Of a DNA stretch of 64,000 nucleotides, positions 40,901 through 52,017 are shown in pieces (within the stretch, counting starts at the first letter, position 1; every line of letters starts with the position of its first letter). Source of the stretch: Phaeosaccion multiseriatum (taxonomy: Eukaryota > Ochrophyta, other classes); contig OZ218955.1 of the NCBI GenBank assembly GCA_965112735.1, positions 1,302,001 to 1,366,000 on the forward strand, in the 5' to 3' direction. The position numbers were made by a program, and so were the translations under genes. The notes beneath the pieces were generated by a model that worked only from the letters and a program-made list of their open reading frames with translations, did no database searches and was not told where the DNA came from.

Positions 40901-42563
40901 TCAGCTCATTTCCTCTGCCATGCTCTCCCACACCTCGCTCCCGACACTCCAGGGCCTCTCCAGCGGCGGCATCCCCCTCTCCTTGCAGAAGGTCGGATCG
41001 GTCCTTCGCATAAGGTCCAGAGTACTCTGCGATCGGAAGAAGGCTGCTGCTGCCTCTCTGAGCGGCTGCTCAATCTCGGGGCGGAGTACATTCCGCCGTG
41101 CCGCAGCCAAGGCCTTGTCCACCGAGGCATCGGCCGAGAGGAGCTGCCGTGCAATGCCATGGTGGCCATAGTAGATGGCGAGAATCAGTGGGGTGACGCC
41201 GTCCGATCTTTGGTCGTCGATGGGTGACCCGGCAGAGATGAGACGAGCGACGACAGCCTCGTGTCCGTTTTGAGCAGCAAGGTGGAGGGGTGTTATACCG
41301 TTGTTGGTCGCTGTCTCCACCTTTGCTCCTGCAGAGAGAAGCCGCTCCACCACGGCCTCGTGACCGTTTTGAGCAGCAAGGTGGAGGGGTGTCGCACCGT
41401 CGCTTTTCCGTATCTTCACTCTGGCTCCCGCAGAAAGAAGCTGCTCCACCACGGCGTCGTGACCTTCTTGAGCAGCCATGTGCAGAGGAGTGAAGCCCCC
41501 GGGGTTAGACGCGAGTACGTCCGCCCCTGCAGCCAAAAGTAACTTCACCACGGCCAAGCGTCCTCTGTGAGCAGCGATCATGAGAGGAGTGAAGCCCTCA
41601 TTGTTCCTGACCTCCACGTTGATATGCTCATCGAGGAGCTGCTGCACGATTGACGCGTGACCCTGCTCCGAGGCTGCGAAGAGTGAAGTGAAGCCTTGGT
41701 CATCAGCCTTGTCGATGCTGGCGTTGGCCCCAATGAGCTTCTGTACCACACTCCCATGCCCGTCGCGGGACGCCACGATGAGTGGAGTCATTCCTTGATG
41801 GTCGGGTCTGTCCACATCCGCGTCCGCTGCAATGAGCTGCTCTACGATGGAGGTGTGCCCATCTTGAGCCGCCTGCCATATCGGAGTCGCTCCAGTCTCA
41901 TCGGCAATATTGACATCGGCCCCCGCCGAGATTAGCTGTTGCACTGTCGTGGGATGCCCCATGATGGCAGCGTAACCCAAAGGCGTTACCTCGTTGACAT
42001 TGGCTTGGTCTACAGCGGCTCCGATGTCCAACAGCCGTCTCACCACCTCGTTGTGTCCTTTCGCTACAGCCAATAGCAGTGGCGTGTTCCCGAGCGAACC
42101 CCCCCGAACGCTGAACGAGGCTCCTTCCTGCAGAAGAAGGTTCAGGACATCCAGCCGACCGCATGACGCAGACAATATCATAGCGGTGGGGCCATGTTCG
42201 TGGATAGGCTGATCCAAGCTCGCTTTACCGTGCTTTGAGACAAGCTTCCTCACCCGTGTATTCACACTGGAGAGGCTTTCCATCCCACTGATGGCCTGAC
42301 AGAGTCGACGCGCCTGCCATGGAGTGTGTGCAAAGCGTTGAGAAAGATAGATAATGAGAACGACACGCCAGGTGGGATTGGACCAGGCTGGGCTCGGCCG
42401 GGCTAGAGGGGAAACCATCGATTCAAGAACCTAACACTCCGTCTCTCTTTGAGAGACTCACTCCTGCTCGCATCTCTCGCATCATCCGCCTTATTCCTAC
42501 TACACACCACAGAGAGAATCCCTGCTGTGCCCTTACCTCGGGCGGAATGGCCTGTTGGGCCAT
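40901..42563 (-). CDS. Ankyrin-repeat protein, family copy F (11 repeats)
   Basis: Exon 1 (42563-42537) encodes MAQQAIPPE. A 223-bp phase-0 intron leads to exon 2 (42313-40901), starting ARRLCQAISGMESL; total 479 residues. The exon-2 length, 1413 bp, is the same in copies A, F, G and H. The head (VRKLVSKHGKASLDQPI) is followed by 11 ANK repeats with a short expandable block (repeats 8-10) and the tail DLMRRTDPTF, PPLERPWSVGSE, EEMS. It belongs with G, H and I to a right-hand subfamily sharing MILSASCGRLDVLNLLL and NEVTPLGYAA-type repeats. Confidence 0.87.
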
Positions 42564-43165
42564 GGCAAGGTGAGTAGGACCGGCAGCTCTTCGTTGCTCG
42601 TCCCTACGCCTCCACCCTCCTGAGACGGACCGCAGAGCTGAGGCAAGAGAGAGGGGGTCTCTTTCAAATGCGTTGCCACCCAGTCACTCACTCTGCCTAT
42701 CTTGGCCCTTGCCCTTTCTCTCTGTGCAATGAGGCCAAAGCAGCGCTAAGCTAGGTGAGAGCGGGGGGGGGGGAACTAAGCCGGCCCCTTCCTGCCTCAA
42801 GACAAGCCACGCCCCACTACCAGCGAAGAGGAAGGAGGGCGCGCTCAACACCGTGTCACGCTCACTCACTCTGCCTATCTTGGCCCTTGCCCTTTCTCTC
42901 TGTGTAATGAGGCCAACACGACTGAGGGAGGGGGGGGGGACAAAGCCGCGGGGGGGGGAGCCGGCCCCTTCCTGACTCAAGACAAAATCCCTCCTCCTCC
43001 AGGCGTGCCCCACAACAAGCGAAGAGGAAGGAGGGCTCTCTCAACAGCTTGTCACGCTCTGCCTGCCGGTGCTTCCCTTCATTGGTTTCACGCCTATACA
43101 ATAATGAGGTGTGCTCTCTCATAGAGCCGAGAATATGTCAATGGCCCAGGCGTAGGCAGCCATTT
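42564..43165. promoter_or_regulatory. 5' flank of ANK F: two ~180-bp repeats and ATATGTCAATGG element
   Basis: Two tandem units (about 42690-42865 and 42870-43060) each contain the core CTCAAGACAA, GCGAAGAGGAAGGAGGGC and CAATGAGGCC/TAATGAGGCC. The element GAATATGTCAATGGCCCAGG (43131-43150) follows. The same arrangement is upstream of copy I (60360-60830). Confidence 0.55.
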
Positions 43166-43169
43166 CCTT

Positions 43170-43800
43170 ACTTTCCTCCTGGTGGGTGCAGGCCGCGACT
43201 TATCACACCGCCATGTTCTCCTCTATCGAGTACATGTTCAAGCAGAAATTCACCTCCCGCGTTGGACACGAGAGCTCGGAGTACTTCCTCCCCCCGCACA
43301 ACATGGCCAGGACCTTCCGCATGGATGCCACCCTCCCCCGGGGCGCCCACGCCGGAGCCCGCGACCCAGCCTTCGCCCACATGGGCATATCTGGTGTCCG
43401 TGTGGCGCAAATTTAAGACCGTCCTACAGATGTTGTTGCTCAGGGTCGGATCGCGCACCGGGAGCGGCAGCAGCTTCTAGCGAGACCCGCAAGGAGCGGC
43501 ACGACGCCAACACCTACACGACCGAGAGCATGTTCGCCTCACCACCTTCGCCATCGAGACCCACACGGACGACTCGGCGCACAAGTGCAGTCACTCCTAC
43601 ACGCCCTCGCCGAGCACTGCGTCTCCCGAACGGGCCGGACTGGCTCCTCCACCACCAAGGGCCACGTCATGACAAGGCTTCGCCGTCTCGTCAGCTGCAG
43701 CCACCAGATGCGGCTCTCGGAGCGAGAGCACGCCTTCCTGGGACGGCTCAATCGCGGCGCCGGACCAGCGCTCCACCCCCCCCCGACCAGGCGGGGGAGT
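43170..43800 (+). pseudogene. Decayed copy 1 of an unidentified exon group (FSSIEYMF family)
   Basis: After a good 3' splice site (TTTCCTCCTGGTGGGTGCAG, 43172-43191) a frame reads TAMFSSIEYMFKQKFTSRVG, HESSEYFLPPHNMARTFRMD, then breaks. Later pieces in other frames include SSETRKERHDANTY and SLLHALAEHCVSRTGRTG, GHVMTRLRRLVSCSH. Copies at 49545-50155 and 60860-61475 share the frame breaks, so the broken state probably predates duplication. I do not recognise the protein. Confidence 0.55.
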
Positions 43801-43852
43801 AACAGGCCCCTCGTGGGCCCCAGAGAGAAGCACCCGCACTCACACACCAATG

Positions 43853-43889
<37 letters not shown>

Positions 43890-43922
43890 TTCCAGTTTCT
43901 TAGGTGCCTTCCCTGGGTGCCG

Positions 43923-44170
43923 TGAATGAGTGAGTGAGTGAGTGAGTGAGTGAGTGAGTGAGTGAGTGAGTGAGTGAGTGAGTGAGTGAGTGAGTGAGTG
44001 AGTGAGTGAGTGAGTGAGTGAGTGAGTGAGTGAGTGAGTGAGTGAGTGAGTGAGTGAGTGAGTGAGTGAGTGAGTGAGTGAGTGAGTGAGCGAGTGAGTG
44101 AGTGAGTGAGTGAGTGAGTGAGTGAGTGAGTGAGTGAGTGAGTGAGTGAGTGAGTGAGTGAGTGAGTGAG
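43923..44170. repeat. (GAGT)n array, about 245 bp
   Basis: A near-perfect TGAG tetranucleotide array follows decayed copy 1. The equivalent position after copy 2 (50246-50278) has only about eight units, and after copy 3 (from 61624) it is over 2 kb. Confidence 0.97.
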
Positions 44171-45898
44171 GGAGTGCGCACCCTTCAACTGGATAGCACG
44201 GCTGTGGCCTGTCATACTTGTGCCTCTCTCCCTCTGCGTCAACCTCAGTACCCTGCGTGAAGCAGCCACCAGCCCCTGGATCCTGGAGTCTGAATGAAGT
44301 GAGACACACCCACACACCGCAGCCGTTGAAATGAAGCGGGAGTGATGACAAGGATCGATTCCCTCGCTGGTGCGCCCATGCTCTTGTTTCAGAAAGTTTA
44401 AGCGGGAACGGTTAAGTAATAAGTATTGACAAAGTTTAACTACGGCTACACTAGCCTACGATGCCGATACCGCGCAAAGTCGCACAGGTTCAGTTTCAGT
44501 TGATCCGATCGATCCCAATGGCCTTCAACAAGGCCCTGGCCTCGTTGAGGGACGAACAGACCGAACTTCCGCCGCACTCTCTGTGTGCGTGCTTGCTTGG
44601 GTGCGTACAGGTGTGCGTGCGTCCGTGCATGCGTGCGTGCGTGCGCGCGCCCTCCCCTCCCCCCGGGGGATTCGCTCCTTCATCCCCGGAGGTGAGGGAA
44701 GGAGGATGGACCATTGAGGTGTATCTACTGCCGTTGCGGCCCGAGGGGGGAGGCTGCACTCACTCGTGGCTGTGGCTGGGGCTGTATTACCAACTCCTTC
44801 ACTGCCGAGTGAGTGGGAGGCCAGGCAGCAAGTCGGCTGCTTGGGCTCTCTCTCTCTCGCCCACTCGCTCGTTCGCTGCCCTTCCTTGCGGCCGCTGCAT
44901 CTGCTGATCGAACTGCTGCTTGCTGCTGCTGCTCATTGGGGGTCGCAATCCCCGACGAAGTATATTGCTGCTGCCGCTGCTGTATCACCAACTGCTCCAC
45001 CTGTCCACCTGGAGCTCCTCCTCCTCGAGAAGACCGGCCATTGAGTGGCGATGAGAGGCCGCCTTACTCCTCCTGCCTGCCCGCATGCCGCCTTTTGGCG
45101 TGGTGTCTCTGCGTCTATCTTTCTCTAGTCAAGATCGATCTTCGAGAATACTTTTCGTCGTTGTCGAAGTACCATGCCGTAAAACTGCCCCTCTCCCTAT
45201 GGAGGTGTCGAGGAAACGGCAAATTGGGTATCGGCAACCCCACACGCAAGAAGCTGCTGCCCCCGAGAGGCCAAGCGCCGCGAGACCATTGGGCTAAGCG
45301 GGGGGCAAGGCCGTTGTCGTGCTACTACTGCTTGCAGCGCCTCCTCTCCTGCTGCTATTGCTGCTGCTGCTGCTTCGCTTCCCCCGAGGTGGGGAGGAGA
45401 GCGTCGTCGGGCACGAGGCAGTCGAGTGCTAGGGGAGTGAGGGTTCAGAGCAGCCTGCTCACCACCGTGTGTAAGAGAGGGAGGACCGTGAGGAGGAGAG
45501 AGCGAGAGCGACCGAGAGAGAGAAAGACGCAGAGAGAGAGCGAGCAAGACGGAGACACACACACAGAGAGAGAGAGAGAGAAAGTCCAGCACGCTTCCAT
45601 TTTAGTATCTTTCCATTTTAGTATCTTTGAGAGCTGTAACAAGAATCATGTATTCAAAGACGAAGGGCAAGAGTGAGCATAAGGAGGTGCGTGGCCACTG
45701 CGGCGCTGAGAGGCGGATGCAGGACGGTGACGTGACTTCCTCTACTGCTGCGCCTACTACTCACGCTCCGCCGCCGTAGAGCGGCCCTTCCTGCTGCTCA
45801 AGTCACCCTACCACAGGCCTCGTGCAAGCGAGCACACGCGTCACTTTCTCTCCTCTCCAAGTCACCCCCGCCCCCCCCCCCAAGTTTAGGCCCTTACT
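44171..45898. repeat. Segmental duplication block (copy 1 of 2 full, 1 partial)
   Basis: Starts ACCCTTCAACTGGATAGCAC. It is collinear with 50279-52017, and its right end (from about 45375) also matches 57350-57891. It contains TG/CG repeats and GCTGCT-rich stretches. A minus-strand frame (about 44740-45000, starting MEQLVIQQRQQQ) is in both full copies but diverges by frameshift in copy 2, so I do not call a gene. Its right end is the 3' flank of ANK G. Confidence 0.75.
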
Positions 45899-47562
45899 TC
45901 AGCGCATTTCCTCCGCCATGCTCTCCCACACCTCGCTGCTCACACTCCAGGGCCTCTCCAGCGGCGGCATCCCCCTCTCCTTGCCGAAGGTCGGGTCGGT
46001 CCTTCGCATCAGGTCCAGTGCGCTTTGAGATCTGAAGAAGGCTGCTGCTGCGTCTCTGAGCCGCTGCTCAATCTCACGGCCCAGTCCATTCCGCCGTGCC
46101 GCAGCCAAGGCCTTGTCAACCGAGGCATCGGCCGAGAGGAGCTGCCGCGCAGTGCCGTGATGATTAGTGTAGATGGCGAGAAGCAGTGGGGTGGCGCCGT
46201 TCGTTTTCTGGGCATCGATCGGGGATCTGGCAGAGATGAGTCGAGCGACGACGGCCTCGTGTCCGTTTTGAACAGCAAGGTGGAGGGGTGTTGCACCATG
46301 GTTGTCCGCTGTCTCCACCTTTGCTCCTGCAGAGAGTAGGCGCTTAACCATGGCGTCGTGACCTTCTTGAACAGCAAGGTAGAGGGGTGTCCTACCGTCG
46401 TTGGTCGCTGTCTCCACCTTTGCTCCCGCAGAAAAAAGCTGCTCCACCACGGCGTCGTGACCTTCCTGAGCGGCGAAGTGTAGAGGAGTGGCGCCCTCGG
46501 GGTGAGACGCGAGTACGTCCGCCCCTGCAGCCAAAAGTAACTTCACCACGGCCAAGCGTCCTCTGTGAGCAGCGATTATGAGAGGAGTAAAGCCCAGGTT
46601 GTCCCTGGCCTCCACGTTGGCATGCTCACCGAGGAGCTGCTGCACGATGGACGCGTGACCGTAGTCCGAGGCTGCGAAGAGTGGAGTGAAGCCTTGGTCA
46701 TCAGCCTTTTCGATGTTGGCGTTGGCCCCAATGAGCTCCTGCACCACACTCCCATGCCCTTGGCGGGACGCCACGATGAGTGGAGTCATTCCTTGATGGT
46801 CGGGTCTGTCCACATCCGCGTCCGCTGCGATGAGCTGCTCTACGATGGAGAGGTTCCCATCAAGAGCCGCCAGCCGTATCGGAGTCGCTCCATGCTTATT
46901 GGCAATATTGACATCGGCCCGAGCCGAGATTAGCTGTTGCACTGTCGTGGGATGCCCGAAGAAGGCAGCTAAACTCAAAGGCGTTGCCTCTTTGACATTG
47001 GCTTGGTCTACAGCGGCTCCGATGTCCAACAGCCGTCTCACCACCTCGTTGTGTCCTTTCGCTACAGCCAATAGCAGTGGCGTGTTCCCGACCGAACCCC
47101 CCCGAACGCTGAACGAGGCTCCTTCCTGCAGAAGAAGGTTCAGGACATCCAGCCGACCGCATGACGCAGACAACATCATAGCGGTCAAACCCCCCTCGTT
47201 GATAGGCTGATCCAAGCTCGCTTTACCGTGCTTTGAGACAAGCTTCCTCACCCGCGCATTCACACTGGGGGTGCTTTCCATCCCTGTGATGGCCTCACGG
47301 AGTCGGCGCGCCTACCATTATGTGCAGAGCGTAGGGAAAGGCAGGCGGTGAGAACGACACGCAAGGTGGGATTGGACCAGGTGGGCTCGGCCGGGCTGGA
47401 GGGGAAACCATCGATTCAAGAACCTCAGCCGAACACTCCGTCTCCCTTTGAGAGACTCACTCCTGCTGGCATCTCTCGCATCATCCGCCTTATTCCTACT
47501 ACACGCCACAGAGAGAGCCCCTGCTGTGCCCTTACCTCCGGTGGGATGGCCTGCTGCGCCAT
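45899..47562 (-). CDS. Ankyrin-repeat protein, family copy G (11 repeats)
   Basis: Exon 1 (47562-47536) encodes MAQQAIPPE. A 224-bp phase-0 intron leads to exon 2 (47311-45899), starting ARRLREAITGMEST; total 479 residues. It has the head VRKLVSKHGKASLDQPIN, 11 ANK repeats and the tail, ending EEMR rather than EEMS. Repeats 3 and 4 (SLAAFFGHPTTVQQL, IRLAALDGNLSIVEQL) differ from F, H and I at the variable surface positions, while repeats 1, 2 and 5-7 are nearly identical. No stops or shifts occur. Confidence 0.87.
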
Positions 47563-48050
47563 GGCAAGCTGAGTTGCTGAGACAAGAGAGGGAGGCCTCT
47601 TTCGAACACGCTGTCACCCAGTCACTCGCTCTGTCTGTCGCGAATCCTGTCGCGGCCCTCGCATTTACTCCCTGTGCAATGAGGCCAAAGCAGCGCTAAG
47701 CTACGTAATAGAGGGGAACCAAGCCGGCCCCTTCCTGACTCAAGACAAATCCCTCCTCCTCCAGGCGTGCCCCACAACAAGCGAAGAGGAAGGAGGGCCC
47801 GCTCAACACCGTGTCACGCTCACTCACTCTGCCTATATTGGCCCTTGCCCTTACTCTCTGTGCAATGAGGCCAACGCAGCGCTAAGCTAGGTGAGAGCGG
47901 TGGGGGATAACTAAGCCGGCCACTTCCTGACTCAAGACAACATCCCTCCTCCTCCAGGCGTGCCCCACAACAAGCGAAGAGGAAGGTGTCATGCCTACGC
48001 AACGTCAAATGTTGAGAGTCAGTATTATGTCAATGAGCCAAGGAGAGGCG
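47563..48050. promoter_or_regulatory. 5' flank of ANK G with ~180-bp repeats
   Basis: Two units (about 47630-47800 and 47820-48000) of the upstream repeat, followed by a variant element TTATGTCAATGAGCC (48024-48038). Confidence 0.5.
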
Positions 48051-49480
48051 CCCCGAGACAGAGATGTGATCGATCGATTCCCAGCAGGTTAGTCGTTTAG
48101 GATGGCTCAGGGATAGAGCTAATAGAGACAAGGCTGGCTGCCAGGCTGGCTTTGGGGTTGCTTTTACCTTGTCCATGCGTCTACTCCTATCCTATGTGGA
48201 GAGCAAAAGCAACATGACTCTTCACAACCCCAAAGATCCCGAAGGCAGCTGACCTTGGCAAGAGGCTCAGGCAGCAGCTCGGTAGCTTTCATTTTGCCGA
48301 GAGCGGTGCCTTAGACAGCGGGCATGGCTTTCGAGTGTGGCAGCAGTGCGGCTGTTGCTGCTGCACGGAAATTTTCTGCTGGAGCTTGGTGGGCAGTGGA
48401 GACAGAGAATTGCCGGGAGCGGTGCCTTACACAGGCACAGCTCCCGAGTGTAGCAGCAGCGCCTTACATTAGTTGTTGTTGTACGGAGTTTGCTGGGCAG
48501 AGGAGACAAAAGAAAGATCCTCACAAGGCTGCTTTAGAGGCTGTGTGGATGGCTTGCAGGTACACCAGTAAACACTTTAGCAGTCAGCACGAGTGGCGCG
48601 CAATGAAGCTTTGGCGACACGAGTGGCGAGAAGGAACGGAGCGAGAGATGAGTATGCCGAGAGCAGGGCCTTGCAGCGGGGTGCGGCTTTCGAGTGTGGC
48701 GGCACCAAGTCTGTTGCTGCTGCACGGAGCTTAGTGGCCAGTGGAGAGAGAGAATCATATGAGAGCAGTGTGCTGCAGCGGCCCGGCTTTCGCGTGCAGC
48801 AGTGAGGAATCGCTGCGACACGGAGCTTGATTGGCGACAGAGAAGGATACTCCCAAGGTTGCTTTAGGGACTGTCTGGGTGCCTTGTAGGCACACCAGTA
48901 AACACTTTAGCAGTCAGCATTAGTGGTGCGCAACGAGGCTTTGGCAACGCTGGTGGCGAGTAGGAGTGGAGATTGATATTGCACGGGTGAGTTTGAGTCA
49001 TGGGATTTTCTCATCCGTGAGCATGTGTGGGTGAGTTTGAGTCATGGGACTTTCTCATCAATGCAGCAGGATATGTGTGGGAGGAGCGGTCGCACATATC
49101 TGTGTGAGTTTTGCATCTTTCTCATCCGTTTTTTTGGAAGCAGCATAGAGGCTTTTGCTGCAGTCGAGCTTCAGCAGGTGAAACCGCTTGAGTTGCGTGG
49201 CAACAGTCTTGTCAGGGGCGTGTTAGAAGTGCAGGGATGGCTGACGGGGATGTTGAAAGTCAGTATTATGTCAATGGCCCAGGCCCAGGCAGATAGGCGG
49301 TGCGTGGCCCGTTTCTCACTCACCTCCCAGCAGGTTGCTCAGGGATAAAGCTAATAGAGCCAAGGCTGCTGCCAGGCTGGCTTTGGGGTTGCTATTACCT
49401 TGTCCATGCGTATAGTCCTATCCTATGTGGAGAGCAACGTGACGTTCTACACTAATGAAGAGGCGTGAGAGACATGGAGC
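48051..49480. repeat. Nested, diverged repeats of unknown type
   Basis: 48090-48210 recurs at 49325-49440 (CTAATAGAGACAAGGCTGGC/CTAATAGAGCCAAGGCTGCT). 48540-48625 recurs at 48880-48960 (CACCAGTAAACACTTTAGCA). A third motif (GAGAGCGGTGCCTTA, TGTGGCAGCAG) recurs near 48297, 48415 and 48657. A GTGAGTTTGAGTCATGGGA doublet is at 48985 and 49031. A TATGTCAATGGCCCAGGC element is at 49268-49285. No gene is seen. It could be a degraded mobile element, but no coding trace or clear ends are visible. Confidence 0.6.
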
Positions 49481-50155
49481 CGAGAATATGTCAATGGTCT
49501 AAACGTAGGCAGCCTCTTTCTTGCTTTCCCTCCTGGTGGGTGCATGCCGAGACTTACCACACCGGCATATTCTCCTCTATCGAGTACATGTTCAAGCACA
49601 ACTTCACCTCCCGCGTTGGACACGAGAGCTCGGAGTACTTCCTCCCCCCGTACAACATCGCCAGGACCTTCCGCATGGATGCCACCCTCCCCCGGGGCGC
49701 CCTCTCCAGAGCCCGCGACCCAGCCTCCTTCGCCCACCCGGCGCACATGATCGATCTAACCCTGAGCAACAACATCTGCAGGACGGCCTTGAATTTGCGC
49801 CACACGGACACCAGACCGGGAGCGGCAGCAGCTTCTAGCGAGACCCGCAAGGAGCGGCACGACGCCAACACCTACGACCGAGAGCTTGTTCGCCTCACCA
49901 CCTTCGCCATCGAGACCCACACGGACGACTCGGCGCACAAGTGCAGTCACTCCTACACGCCCTCGCCGAGCACTGCGTCTCCCGAACGGGCCGCACTGGC
50001 TCCTCCACCACCAAGGGCCACGTCATGACAAGGCTTCGCCGTCTCGTCAGCTACAGCCACCAGATGAGGCTCTCGGAGAGAGAGCACGCCTTCCTGGAAC
50101 GGCTCAATCGCGGCGCCGGATCAGGGCTCCATCCCCCCCGACCAGGCGGGGGAGT
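49481..50155 (+). pseudogene. Decayed copy 2 of the FSSIEYMF exon group
   Basis: Preceded by GAATATGTCAATGG (49486-49499) and an intron-like end. It reads GIFSSIEYMFKHNFTSRVG, SEYFLPPYNIARTFRMDATL, PAHMIDLTLSNNICRTALN, then a frame reading RKERHDANTYDRELVRLTTF and AIETHTDDSAHK, then by frame change SLLHALAEHCVSRTG. It is the least broken of the three copies and the best start for a family search. Confidence 0.55.
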
Positions 50156-50278
50156 AACAGGCCCCTCATGGGCCCCAGAGACAAGCACCCGCACTCACAC
50201 TCACACACACACACTTTCAGTTTCTTAGGGACTTCCTGGGTGCCATGAGTGAGTGAGTGAGTGAGTGAGTGGAGTGAG

Positions 50279-52017
50279 TACCCTTCAACTGGATAGCACG
50301 GCTGCGGCCTGTCATACTTGTGACCTCTCCCTCCCTCTCTCTGCGTCAACCTCAGTACCCTGCGTGACGCAACCACCAGCCCAGAGGAGGCCCATACGAG
50401 CCCCTGGATCCTGGAGTCTGAATGAAGTGAGACACACACACATACCACAGCCGTTGAAATGAAGCGGGAGTGATGACAAGGACTGACTCCCTCGCTGGTG
50501 CGCCCATACTCTTGTTTCAGTAAGGTTAAGTAAGCAGTTCTACATGGCTACACTGTAGCCTAAGATGCAGATGCCGCTGCACAGTCGCGCAGGTTCAGTT
50601 TCAGTTGATCCGATCGATCCCAATGGCCTTCAACAAGGCCCTGGCCTCGTTGAGGGACGAGCAGATCAAACTCTTACCGCATTGTCTGTGTGCGTGCATG
50701 CTTGGGAGCGTACGGGTGTACGTGCGTGTGTCGGTGCGTGCGTGCGTGCGTGGGTGCGCGCCCCCTCCCCCCCCCCGTGGGATTCGCTCCTTCATCCCCA
50801 AAGGAAGGAGGATGCACCACCGTGGCGCATCTACTGCCGTTGAGGCCCGAGGGGGGGGGCTGCACTCACTCGTGGCTGTGGCTGGGGCTGTAGTACCAAC
50901 CCCTTCACTGCCGAGTGAGTGGGAGGTCAGGCAGCAAGTCGGCTGCTTGGGCTCTCTCTCTCTCTCTCTCTCCCACTCCCTCGTTCGCTGCCCTTCCTTG
51001 CTACCGCTGCATCGGCTGCTGCTGTATCGCCAACTGCCGCTGCTACGGCTGCTCATTGGGGTCGCAATCCCCGACGATGTACATTGCTGCTGCCGCTGCT
51101 GTATCACCAACTGCTCCACCTGTCCACCTGAAGCTCCTCAGCTGCTCGAGAAGACTGGCCATTGAGTGGCGATGAGACGCCGCCTTACTCCTCCTGCCTG
51201 CCCGCATGCCGCCTTTTGGCGTGGTGTCTCTGCCTCTATCTGTCTCTGCTCAACATCACTCTTCGAGAATACGTTTGTCAATGTCAAAGTACCATGCCGT
51301 AAGACTGCCCCGGAGAGCGAGGAAACGGCAAATTGGGTATTGACAACCCCAAGCGCAAGAAGCTGCTGCCCTCGAAAGGCTGAGCGTGGGAAAGGCCGAG
51401 CGCCGCGCGACATTGGGCTAAGCGGGGGTCAAGGCCGTTGCCGTGCTACTGCTTGCAGCGGCCGGCTCCGCTGCTGCTGCTCTTGCTGCAGCTGCTACTT
51501 CGCTTCCCCCGAGGTGGAGAGGAGAGCGTCGCAGGGCACGAGGCAGTCGACTGCTGGGGGAGTGAGGGTTCAGAGCAGCCTGCTGACCACCGTGTGAAAG
51601 AGAGAGAGGGACCGTGAGGGGGGGAGAGAGGGACCGTGAGGGGGAGAGAGCGAGAGAGAGAGAAAGACGCAGAGAGAGAGAGACAGAGAGAGAGACGGAC
51701 AGACAGACCGAGAGAGAGAGAATCCAGCACGCTTCCAGTGTAGCTCGAATAATATTTCTCTTAGATTGAATGTAAGGCGAAGGGCAAGAGTGAGCATGAG
51801 GAGGTGCGTGGCCACTGCGGCGCTGAGAGGCGGATGCAGGACGGTGACGTGACTTCCTCTACTGCTTCGCCTGCCACTCACGCTCCGCCGCCGTAGAGCG
51901 GCCCTTCCTGCTGCTCAAGTCACTCTACCACAGGCCTCGTGCAAGCGAGCACACGCGTCACTTTCCCTGCTCTCCAACTCACCCCCGCCCCCCCCCCCAA
52001 CGCTCAGGTCCTTGCTT
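50279..52017. repeat. Segmental duplication block (copy 2)
   Basis: Collinear partner of 44171-45898. Small indels and microsatellite length differences (GT/CG runs near 50690-50760, GA runs near 51595-51720) separate them. Its right end is the 3' flank of ANK H. Confidence 0.75.

Noticed and set aside
28124-44170. CRISPR-like arrays
   Set aside because: Repeats have no unique spacers and the genome is eukaryotic with introns.
43900-44317. Frames of repeated Leu-Thr-His-Ser
   Set aside because: Product of the (GAGT)n array; no flanking coding signal.
44725-45000. Minus-strand frame starting MEQLVIQQRQQQ
   Set aside because: The second copy (around 51119) is frameshifted; Gln/Ala runs come from CTG-rich DNA.
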